In this document: piece by piece, positions 50,277 to 57,660 of the stretch | How the letters are laid out: every line of letters begins with the position of its first letter | Position numbering within the stretch: the stretch's first letter is position 1 | Assembly (NCBI RefSeq): GCF_000719285.1 | Contig: NZ_JOFS01000013.1 | Location: forward strand, 1 to 64,000 | Direction of reading: 5' to 3' | Length of the DNA stretch: 64,000 bases | Source: Streptomyces bicolor | Lineage (GTDB): Bacteria; Actinomycetota; Actinomycetes; Streptomycetales; Streptomycetaceae | The notes under the pieces: model-generated | Seen by the model: the letters and a program-made list of their open reading frames with translations, nothing else | Told to the model about the DNA's origin: nothing | The model's database searches: none | Program-made: the position numbers and the translations under genes

Positions 50277-51303
50277 GGAAACCTTTCCCGGCGCGAGCAC
50301 GCAGGCGTGGACGGATACGCATCGCGAGGATCCGCAACCCGTCACGCGGGGGGACTGCATGAATGCCGGAGCGAAGAGCAGGTGAACGTCAGGTCGGCAC
50401 CTGAACAAAGTGGATCAAGGTCGCAGACGGCGGAATGCTATCACCTTCAACCAAGTCTCCAGAGGCCGCCTTTGCCTCTTCCAAACGGTCAACAAAGGGC
50501 TGGTCAAGGGCTGTTGGCGAGCGTGGAGGCGGCGCAGTGCCCGCAGCGGCCGTATGTCGAACCACGGGGCGCGATCATGCTCCGGCGGGCGACCGATGCC
50601 GGCATACGGCATGTCCAGGCGCCGCCGAGCGGTGGACCGCTCAGGGCCACTGACCTGACCAGCAGCCAAAGGTCCGCGGGACAGGGAGGGGGCTCTGTGA
50701 GATGCCGGGCCGAGTCCGCCGCGCGGGCGTCCTGGGTGCGTTCCCCGGCGTAAGGCCGCTCTCCCGGTCGGCCACTCCCGTGCAGTCCTACGTACAGGTC
50801 GTCCGAGACCGGATCGGGCTCGCCCCGGGGCGAATGCGCCAGAGCACGCCCGGTCTCAGGCTGCCCCGCTGTCCCTCGTGCTGTCCCGTGCTCTCCGTCG
50901 TCCGGTGTGCCGAAATGTGCTCGTCGGGCGGCGTCGAGCTGTGCCGACTGTTCCCGTAGACGGCGTCGGCCAGCCAGGGCGGATCGCGGATGATCTCCCG
51001 GGCCTCGAGCGAAGCCCTGGCCGACGGGCCGCCGGTGGGTGATCGAATGGTCGTAGAAGGCCTCGGCGCACCGCAAGGCGGACCGTGACCGTACGGGCCG
51101 GCGCGTGCCGACGAAAGAACCCCGCCCGTCCGCAGGTCCCCTCGATCGCTGCCCGCCGCTGATCGTCGGACCAGGACGCCCCGCCCGCGCTGAGCGAGCC
51201 GTCTCTCGGCGCCGCTGGGCCGGGGCGGGCGGTCGGCGTCCTGCCCGTGGTGGGTGAGACAAGCGCTGAACATGGTGCCCTCAGGAGCACCTACCCTTGA
51301 CGC
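50277..51303. other. 1-kb intergenic region without a confident gene
   Basis: Between the conservon and miaB no frame shows a recognisable domain, ribosome site or consistent Streptomyces codon bias. A minus-strand frame at 50504-51262 is open but of low-complexity Arg/Pro/Gly composition. The conservon promoter should lie in 50300-50500, which is locally less GC-rich. The miaB -10 lies at the other end. Confidence 0.5.
51292..51297 (+). promoter_or_regulatory. -10 box TACCCT for leaderless miaB
   Basis: TACCCT ends 6 nt before the miaB ATG; a weak TGAACA lies 19 bp upstream of it. Confidence 0.55.
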
Positions 51304-52827
51304 ATGACCAGCAGCGACCGGAGCCCGGCAGTGGACGTTCAGCAATCCAAGAGTTATGAGATCCGAACCTACGGGTGCCAGATGAACGTCCACGATTCCG
51401 AGCGATTGTCCGGGCTGCTGGAAGAGGCCGGTTACGTGCGCGCCCCCGAGGGCTCGAACGGCGAAGCGGACGTCGTCGTCTTCAACACCTGCGCGGTCCG
51501 TGAGAACGCCGACAACAAGCTGTACGGCAACCTCGGCCACCTCGCCCCCAAGAAGGCCAGCCGGCCCGGGATGCAGATCGCGGTCGGCGGCTGCCTCGCG
51601 CAGAAGGACCGCGACACCATCGTCAAGCGGGCGCCCTGGGTCGACGTCGTCTTCGGCACGCACAACATCGGCAAGCTGCCCGTCCTGCTGGAACGCGCGC
51701 GCGTGCAGGAGGAGGCGCAGGTCGAGATCGCCGAGTCGCTGGAGGCGTTCCCGTCGACGCTGCCGACCCGCCGCGAGAGCGCCTACGCGGCCTGGGTGTC
51801 GATCTCCGTCGGCTGCAACAACACCTGCACCTTCTGTATCGTCCCGGCCCTGCGCGGCAAGGAGAAGGACCGCCGCCCCGGCGACATCCTCGCCGAGGTC
51901 GAGGCCCTGGTCGCCGAGGGCGTCTCCGAGATCACGCTGCTCGGCCAGAACGTCAACGCGTACGGCTCCGATATCGGCGACCGCGAGGCTTTCAGCAAGC
52001 TGCTGCGGGCCTGCGGCAACGTCGAGGGCCTGGAGCGCGTCCGCTTCACCTCCCCGCACCCGCGCGACTTCACCGACGACGTCATCGCCGCCATGGCCGA
52101 GACGCCGAACGTGATGCCGCAGCTGCACATGCCGCTCCAGTCCGGCTCGGACACGGTCCTGAAGGCGATGCGCCGCTCCTACCGCCAGGAGCGCTACCTC
52201 GGGATCATCGAGAAGGTCCGCGCCGCCATCCCGCACGCCGCGATCACCACCGACATCATCGTGGGCTTCCCCGGCGAGACCGAGGAGGACTTCGAGCAGA
52301 CGCTGCACGTGGTGCGCGAGGCCCGGTTCGCGCAGGCGTACACCTTCCAGTACTCCAAGCGCCCCGGCACCCCGGCGGCCACCATGGACGACCAGATCCC
52401 CAAGCAGGTCGTCCAGGCGCGCTACGAGCGTCTCGTCGCCCTCCAGGAGGAGATCTCCTGGGAGGAGAACAAGACGCAGGTCGGCCGCACGCTCGAGCTG
52501 ATGGTCGCCGAGGGCGAGGGCCGCAAGGACGACACCACCCACCGCCTCTCCGGCCGCGCCCCCGACAACCGCCTCGTCCACTTCACCAAGCCGGACCAGG
52601 AGGTCCGCCCCGGTGACGTGGTCACCGTCGAGGTCACGTACGCCGCCCCGCACCACCTCCTGGCCGAGGGTCCCGTCCTCGATGTGCGCCGCACGCGCGC
52701 GGGTGACGCATGGGAGAAGCGCAACGCCGCCGAGGCCGCCAAGCCGGCGGGTGTCATGCTGGGCCTGCCGAAGATCGGCGTTCCCGAGCCGCTGCCGGCG
52801 ACGACGGGAGGCTGCGCGGCGCACTGA
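51304..52827 (+). CDS. miaB: tRNA-2-methylthio-N6-isopentenyladenosine synthase MiaB
   Basis: The 507-residue radical-SAM enzyme methylthiolates i6A37 made by MiaA. It has the N-terminal UPF0004 cluster motifs ([25 protein letters not shown]), radical-SAM CxxxCxxC at Cys171, Cys175 and Cys178, MPLQSGSD and a C-terminal TRAM domain. It lies two genes before the antitoxin-miaA group, so both steps of the modification are in one locus. Start ATG 51304. Confidence 0.97.
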   Translation: MTSSDRSPAVDVQQSKSYEIRTYGCQMNVHDSERLSGLLEEAGYVRAPEGSNGEADVVVFNTCAVRENADNKLYGNLGHLAPKKASRPGMQIAVGGCLAQKDRDTIVKRAPWVDVVFGTHNIGKLPVLLERARVQEEAQVEIAESLEAFPSTLPTRRESAYAAWVSISVGCNNTCTFCIVPALRGKEKDRRPGDILAEVEALVAEGVSEITLLGQNVNAYGSDIGDREAFSKLLRACGNVEGLERVRFTSPHPRDFTDDVIAAMAETPNVMPQLHMPLQSGSDTVLKAMRRSYRQERYLGIIEKVRAAIPHAAITTDIIVGFPGETEEDFEQTLHVVREARFAQAYTFQYSKRPGTPAATMDDQIPKQVVQARYERLVALQEEISWEENKTQVGRTLELMVAEGEGRKDDTTHRLSGRAPDNRLVHFTKPDQEVRPGDVVTVEVTYAAPHHLLAEGPVLDVRRTRAGDAWEKRNAAEAAKPAGVMLGLPKIGVPEPLPATTGGCAAH

Positions 52828-52886
52828 GCGCACGCGGCGAGAGCGTGGGCGGGGCGGGGGCGAGCAGGAGAACGGGGGGGCGGCAC

Positions 52887-53177
52887 ATGGCGCAATGGGT
52901 GGTGGTCGCGCAGACCGGTACCGGGGACCAGTACCGCTGTGAGGAGGCGGCGCGCTTCCAGGGCACCCTGGAACAGGCCCGCGCCCGCCTCTACGAGGTC
53001 GCCTGCACGTACAAGCCCCGCGCCGGGCTGCGGCAGCAGCGGCGTGAGGTGTTCCGGGTCGGTGCCGGGGACGCGTACTACGCGCAGATCGAGGGCCTGA
53101 TGTCCACCCATCGCGTGATGTTCCAGCTGGCCGAGCGGGTGTGGAGCAGCGACCCGGAGCCCAGCCCCTGGCAGTAG
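52887..53177 (+). CDS. Conserved hypothetical protein
   Basis: The 96-residue protein (MAQWVVVAQTGTGDQYRCEE, ending AERVWSSDPEPSPWQ) is a small alpha/beta-looking polypeptide with no recognised domain. A GGGGGG run precedes the ATG. It sits between miaB and the LigB-like gene with short gaps (59 and 10 bp), an arrangement I believe is shared among streptomycetes. Function unknown. Confidence 0.78.
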   Translation: MAQWVVVAQTGTGDQYRCEEAARFQGTLEQARARLYEVACTYKPRAGLRQQRREVFRVGAGDAYYAQIEGLMSTHRVMFQLAERVWSSDPEPSPWQ

Positions 53178-53187
53178 GCTCCCGATC

Positions 53188-53916
53188 ATGCTTGTCGCCG
53201 CCGCCGTCTGCCCCTGCCCGCCGCTCCTCGTGCCCGAGGTCGCCGCGGGCGCCGCACCCGAGCTGGCCACCGCGCGTGCCGCCTGCACGGACGCGCTCGG
53301 CGTGCTCGCGGCCGCCCGGCCGGACCGGCTCGTGGTCGTCGGGCCCGCCGAGGAGAGCGAGCAGGGGGCATACGCCGAGGGGGCGCGGGGGTCGTTCCGG
53401 GGCTTCGGCGTGGACATCGACGTACGGCTGGGACGCGCCGCGGACGAGGCGACCGCACCGGAGTCGTCGCGACGACCGCTGCCGTCCTCGCTCGCCGTCG
53501 CCGCGTGGCTGCTGCAGCGGACCGGATGGGCGGACGCACCGATCGAGGCACTCGCGGTGGGGGAACCTGTGACGCCCGAGCGGTGTACGGATATCGGGCG
53601 GGACGTCGCCGCCCGGGCCGAGCGGGTGGCGCTGCTGGTGATGGGCGACGCCAGCGCCTGCCGCACGCTCAAGGCACCCGGCTACCTCGACGAGCGGGCG
53701 GAGCCGTTCGACGCGTCCGTCGCGCGTGCGCTGGGCAAGGCGGACGTGGCGGCGCTCAAGGCGCTGGACGTCGAGCTCGCGCACGAGCTGATGGCCTCGG
53801 GCCGAGCGCCCTGGCAGGTCCTCGCGGGCGCCGCCGAGCAGACGGACCTCTCGGGCACCTTGCTGTACGACGCAGCGCCGTACGGCGTGGGGTACCTGGT
53901 CGCGACCTGGTCGTAG
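53188..53916 (+). CDS. Class III extradiol dioxygenase-like (LigB superfamily) protein
   Basis: The 242-residue protein resembles the LigB-superfamily gene found between miaB and miaA/dapF in actinobacteria (Rv2728c-type): PPLLVPEVAAG at the start, LVVVGPAE, LLVMGDASAC and a C-terminal YDAAPYGVGYLVATW. The N-terminal motif is CPCPPLLVP where CPHPPLLVP is usual, so one expected metal-binding His is a Cys; catalytic activity is doubtful. TAGGCT lies 7 nt before the ATG (leaderless). Confidence 0.8.
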   Translation: MLVAAAVCPCPPLLVPEVAAGAAPELATARAACTDALGVLAAARPDRLVVVGPAEESEQGAYAEGARGSFRGFGVDIDVRLGRAADEATAPESSRRPLPSSLAVAAWLLQRTGWADAPIEALAVGEPVTPERCTDIGRDVAARAERVALLVMGDASACRTLKAPGYLDERAEPFDASVARALGKADVAALKALDVELAHELMASGRAPWQVLAGAAEQTDLSGTLLYDAAPYGVGYLVATWS

Positions 53917-54012
53917 GGCACGTCGGCCGAAACCGTTAGCGGGCAGGTTCCCCGAATCAGGTCGCTGGGCACGCCAACCGAACCGGTCGCCGGGCGCGCG
54001 CCGGTCAAACGG

Positions 54013-54049
54013 CGGACGGCCGGGAGCCGTCAAGCTCCGCGGCCGTCCG
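54013..54049. terminator. Bidirectional terminator hairpin
   Basis: A 15-bp stem (54013-54027 with 54034-54049, one bulged G) and a 6-nt loop lie between the convergent LigB-like and antitoxin-like genes. Confidence 0.8.
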
Positions 54050-54061
54050 TCGATGTGCCGT

Positions 54062-54331
54062 TCAGGGAGTCGGCGGGGGTGAGTCCGGCGGCGGCGTGCC
54101 GCGGCCGGTCGCCGTGTCGTCGCCCTTGTGCGCGAGTCGGTCCATGGCGCCCTTGGCCTTGCCCGTACCGGTCTGGATCTTGTCGCTGTACTTGCCCTTG
54201 GTCCTCTTGTCGACGGCCTTCGCGGCTCTGTCGAGGCCGTGCTGGACCTGCTCCTCGTGCCGCTGCGCGAAGTCGGAGACCTTGCCCTTGGCCGGGGCGA
54301 GTTTGGCTTTCAAATTATCCATCAGACCCAT
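54062..54331 (-). CDS. MT0933-type antitoxin-like protein
   Basis: The 89-residue basic protein (MGLMDNLKAKLAPAKGKVSD, with KAVDKRTKGKYSDKIQTGTGKAKGAMD) belongs to the Rv0909/MT0933 antitoxin family by sequence. No toxin gene of the Rv0910 type is adjacent, so a toxin-antitoxin role is unproven here; streptomycetes carry such solo copies. The tail is Pro/Asp-rich. The next minus-strand gene starts 324 bp upstream (54655) and ends 25 bp before this start. Confidence 0.8.
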   Translation of the reverse strand: MGLMDNLKAKLAPAKGKVSDFAQRHEEQVQHGLDRAAKAVDKRTKGKYSDKIQTGTGKAKGAMDRLAHKGDDTATGRGTPPPDSPPPTP

Positions 54332-54355
54332 GCTTCACCTTCCCGCGCAGGGCAG

Positions 54356-54655
54356 TTACGTGCGGGCGCTCTCACCGGCCTCGCTGTCCGCCGTCTCCTC
54401 GGCGGACTGCTGCTTGGGGATCTCGACGCCGTCGTCGGCGTCGGCGTCCACGGACTCCGCTGCCGTCGACCGCGCCGCCGTCGACCGCGCCGCCGTCGAC
54501 TGTGCCGTCTCCTCGGCCTCCGCCTCGGTCGGCACCTTCACCTCTGCCGCCTCTTCCACCGCGGATTCGGCCGTTGGGGTGTCGGTCTGCGCCTCGGCGG
54601 TTGACGCCTCCTCAGTGGCCTTCGACCTCCGAAGAAGTCGTGCAAAAACGCCCAT
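54356..54655 (-). CDS. Small acidic low-complexity protein
   Basis: The 99-residue protein starts MGVFARLLRRSKATEE and continues as an Ala/Glu/Thr/Asp-rich chain with a STAARSTAARSTAAE repeat. ATG 54655 has GGAG five bases upstream. No domain recognised. The basic amphipathic N-terminus followed by an acidic disordered tail suggests a membrane- or partner-tethered accessory. It is upstream of the antitoxin-like gene in a probable two-gene operon and divergent from miaA. Confidence 0.65.
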   Translation of the reverse strand: MGVFARLLRRSKATEEASTAEAQTDTPTAESAVEEAAEVKVPTEAEAEETAQSTAARSTAARSTAAESVDADADDGVEIPKQQSAEETADSEAGESART

Positions 54656-54837
54656 ATCCACTCCATACGTTACTCGTGCGGGCGAAATCCCGCGTCGTCC
54701 GGTGCGTCCGTTTGCGCCCCCGGGCCGCCGCCTCCGCGAAACCGGCGGCGAGAACCTCGCAACTGGCAACGACACTGCGCGCGTGGCGTCACGTAACCCG
54801 TTCGAGGCCACCCTGTGAGGTTTGCGAGACTGGGGCG

Positions 54838-55776
54838 GTGAGCAGTGCACCCTCCGCCCCCCGAGTCATCGCCGTCGTCGGCCCCACCGCAGCCGGAAAG
54901 TCCGATCTGGGCGTCTTCCTGGCCCGACAACTCGGCGGCGAGGTCGTCAACGCCGACTCCATGCAGCTCTACCGCGGGATGGACATCGGCACCGCCAAGC
55001 TGACGCCCGAGGAACGCGCCGGCGTGCCGCACCACCTGCTGGACGTCTGGGACGTGACGGTCACGGCGTCGGTCGCCGAGTACCAGCGGCTCGCGCGGAA
55101 GCGGATCGACGCACTGCTCGCCGAGGGGCGCTGGCCGATCCTCGTCGGCGGCTCCGGTCTGTACGTCCGTGGCGCCGTCGACAATCTCGAGTTCCCCGGC
55201 ACCGACCCCGAGGTCAGGGCCCGGCTGGAGGAGGAGCTCGCGCTGCGCGGCTCGGGGGCGCTGCACGCCCGTCTGGCCGCCGCCGACCCCGAGGCCGCGC
55301 AGGCGATCCTGCCGAGCAACGGCCGCCGTATCGTCCGTGCCCTCGAGGTGATCGAGATCACCGGCAAGCCCTTCACCGCCAACCTCCCGGGTCACGACTC
55401 GGTCTACGACACGATTCAGATCGGTGTCGACGTGGCCCGCCCCGAACTGGACGAGCGCATCGCGCGCCGGGTCGACCGGATGTGGGACGCGGGGCTCGTC
55501 GACGAGGTCCGCGCCCTGGAGGCGCAGGGGTTGCGGGAGGGCCGTACGGCCTCGCGCGCGCTCGGCTACCAGCAGGTGCTCGCGGCGCTCGCCGGGGAGT
55601 GCACCCTCGAAGAGGCGCGGGCCGAGACCGTACGTGCCACCAAGCGCTTCGCGCGCCGTCAGGATTCATGGTTCAGACGCGACCCGCGGGTGCACTGGCT
55701 GAGTGGGGCTGCGGCGGATCTCACAGAACTTCCGCAGCTCGCACTGGCGTTGGTCGAACGACCGGTTACAGCCTGA
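54838..55776 (+). CDS. miaA: tRNA dimethylallyltransferase MiaA
   Basis: The 312-residue enzyme has P-loop GPTAAGKS (15-22), the DSMQLYRGMDIGTAK segment, the HHLLDV and SGLYVRG motifs and the C-terminal KRFARRQDSWFRRD. It prenylates A37 of tRNAs reading UNN codons, the substrate for MiaB. In Streptomyces this affects reading of rare UUA codons through tRNA bldA. GTG 54838 is placed by GAGACT at 6 nt upstream (leaderless) and because the protein starts at the P-loop domain. Confidence 0.97.
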   Translation: MSSAPSAPRVIAVVGPTAAGKSDLGVFLARQLGGEVVNADSMQLYRGMDIGTAKLTPEERAGVPHHLLDVWDVTVTASVAEYQRLARKRIDALLAEGRWPILVGGSGLYVRGAVDNLEFPGTDPEVRARLEEELALRGSGALHARLAAADPEAAQAILPSNGRRIVRALEVIEITGKPFTANLPGHDSVYDTIQIGVDVARPELDERIARRVDRMWDAGLVDEVRALEAQGLREGRTASRALGYQQVLAALAGECTLEEARAETVRATKRFARRQDSWFRRDPRVHWLSGAAADLTELPQLALALVERPVTA

Positions 55777-55878
55777 TCACGTGATGGCATCGGGACGCTC
55801 CGGCCGCCATCCGGGCCTCCGGTGCCGTGCCATCATCGAGCTTCGATCGACCAAGTGGAGTCCGAGTTGGGAGGGCGC

Positions 55879-56388
55879 GTGGCGATGGAGGCCGGCCCTC
55901 GCGACACCGCACAAGGCACCGAGAACGTCACCTCTGACCAGGGTGAACGGGAGCAGGACGGCGACCGTCCGATCCCCGACGGGCTGGACGAGGCCGAGGG
56001 TGGCGTCACCGACGACGGTCCTGAGCCGGAGGAGATGTACGCGAGCGGCCCCGAGGTCGAGGTCGAGCTGCGTCCGCAGCGCCGACTGCGCATCTGGCAG
56101 CTCGCGCCCATCGTGGCCCTGGCCGCGGTCGGCTCCCTGATGTTCGCGTTCCCGCTGGCCTTCGACTTCGGCGACAGCGGGGCCGTGATCGCCATGCTGG
56201 GGCTCCTGATCTGCTCCTGTGCGGCGGGCTGGGGCATGATGGCCGCCCGCCGCGTGGGCTACACCTGGCCCGGGCTGCCGCAGCGCGGTTCCGGGCGCAG
56301 ACCGGACTGGCGGGTCGTGCTGGCCTACGCCCTGCTCGTCGCCGCGGTGGTCGTGCTGGCCGTGTGGCGCGTGGCCCGGCTGCGCTGA
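55879..56388 (+). CDS. Conserved membrane protein, function unknown
   Basis: The 169-residue protein has an acidic N-terminal ~65 residues (Glu/Asp/Gly-rich) and three membrane helices (about 74-92, 98-118, 142-162). GTG 55879 follows GGGAGGG. It lies between miaA and dapF on the same strand. No family is recognised beyond a streptomycete-type membrane protein; function unknown. Confidence 0.75.
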   Translation: MAMEAGPRDTAQGTENVTSDQGEREQDGDRPIPDGLDEAEGGVTDDGPEPEEMYASGPEVEVELRPQRRLRIWQLAPIVALAAVGSLMFAFPLAFDFGDSGAVIAMLGLLICSCAAGWGMMAARRVGYTWPGLPQRGSGRRPDWRVVLAYALLVAAVVVLAVWRVARLR

Positions 56389-56479
56389 CCTTCACGCGCG
56401 CGTGGGCTGTCGCGCGACTCCACGGGCGCATGGGCGGTCGTAGCGCGCCACGCGAACATGGGGTGTCGTACCGACCCCT

Positions 56480-56485
56480 TACGAT
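56480..56485 (+). promoter_or_regulatory. -10 box TACGAT for leaderless dapF
   Basis: TACGAT ends 6 nt before the dapF ATG. The GAGG in the same stretch is too close to act as a normal ribosome site. Confidence 0.5.
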
Positions 56486-56491
56486 CGAGGA

Positions 56492-57361
56492 ATGAGCACG
56501 CGGATCGCCTTCCTCAAGGGTCACGGCACCGAGAACGACTTCGTGATCGTCCCGGACCCGGAGAACGTCATCGACTTGTCCCCGGCCGCCGTCGCAGCCC
56601 TGTGCGACCGCCGCGCGGGCATCGGCGGTGACGGACTGCTGCACGTGGTGCGGTCCGCGGCGCACCCCGAGGCACAGGACATGGCGGGCGAAGCCGAGTG
56701 GTTCATGGACTACCGCAACGGCGACGGCTCGGTCGCGGAGATGTGCGGGAACGGCGTGCGGGTGTTCGCGCGCTACCTTCAGCGCGCCGGGTATGTCACC
56801 GAGGGTGACCTCGCGGTGGCCACGCGCGGGGGCGTGAAGACCGTGCACATCGCCAAGGACGGTGACGTCACGGTCGGTATGGGCAAGGCGCGGCTTGCCG
56901 AAGGCGAGGTCACGGTCAGCGTCGGTGAGCGCAGCTGGCCGGCGCGCAACGTGAACATGGGCAACCCGCACGCCGTGGCCTTCGTGGACGATCTCGCGCA
57001 CGCCGGTGACCTGTACTCCCCGCCTCCGTTCAGCCCGGCCTCGGCCTATCCGGACGGGGTCAACGTCGAGTTCGTGGTCGACCGGGGCCCGCGGCACGTC
57101 GCGCTGCGCGTGCACGAGCGCGGTGCCGGCGAGACCCGTTCCTGCGGCACGGGCGCGTGCGCCGTCGCCGTGGCCGCCGCGCGGCGGGACGGGGCCGATC
57201 CGGCGGTCACCGGCGCCCCCGCGACGTACACCGTCGATGTGCCGGGCGGCACCCTGGTGATCACCGAGCGGCCCGACGGCGAGATCGAGATGACCGGCCC
57301 CGCGGTGATCGTGGCCGAGGGTGAGATCGACGCGGAGTGGCTGGAAACGCTCGCTCGCTGA
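56492..57361 (+). CDS. dapF: Diaminopimelate epimerase
   Basis: The 289-residue enzyme interconverts LL- and meso-diaminopimelate for lysine and peptidoglycan. Both catalytic cysteines are present: Cys85 in EMCGNGVR and Cys218 in ETRSCGTGA. The N-terminal KGHGTENDFV and the NMGNPHAV motif are also seen. Length is typical. Streptomyces peptidoglycan uses LL-DAP, so this step mainly feeds lysine synthesis. Confidence 0.97.
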   Translation: MSTRIAFLKGHGTENDFVIVPDPENVIDLSPAAVAALCDRRAGIGGDGLLHVVRSAAHPEAQDMAGEAEWFMDYRNGDGSVAEMCGNGVRVFARYLQRAGYVTEGDLAVATRGGVKTVHIAKDGDVTVGMGKARLAEGEVTVSVGERSWPARNVNMGNPHAVAFVDDLAHAGDLYSPPPFSPASAYPDGVNVEFVVDRGPRHVALRVHERGAGETRSCGTGACAVAVAAARRDGADPAVTGAPATYTVDVPGGTLVITERPDGEIEMTGPAVIVAEGEIDAEWLETLAR

Positions 57362-57660
57362 ACCTCTCCGCGGCTTGGCTTCACAGCCTCGGGCGGCTCC
57401 CGGCCTGAGAGTGCGGTTGTCGGCCGTCCCGAGCGCGTTCGGAATCGCCAACTCCGGTTTACTGCATGGCGCGAAACCGTAAACCTGCAAACCCTCGCTC
57501 GAATGGGTGATCCGTTTCACGCTCGGCGAGAGGCGGTCAGCCGCACGTGATGGGCTCGGTAGCATCAAGCACCGGCCCGGACGGGGGAGAAGTCGCCATC
57601 CCCTGTGCCGTGTCCGCCATGGGGCACCCCGTCCGCCGGTCCACGCAGCCGGAGGTGCCC

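Noticed and set aside
50504..51262. Possible 252-residue minus-strand gene in the gap before miaB
   Set aside because: Arg/Pro/Gly/Ser-rich sequence with no domain or ribosome site and no clear third-position bias.
54062..54655. Toxin-antitoxin pair made of the MT0933-type protein and its neighbour
   Set aside because: The neighbour is an acidic low-complexity chain with no toxin fold, so the pairing is not supported.
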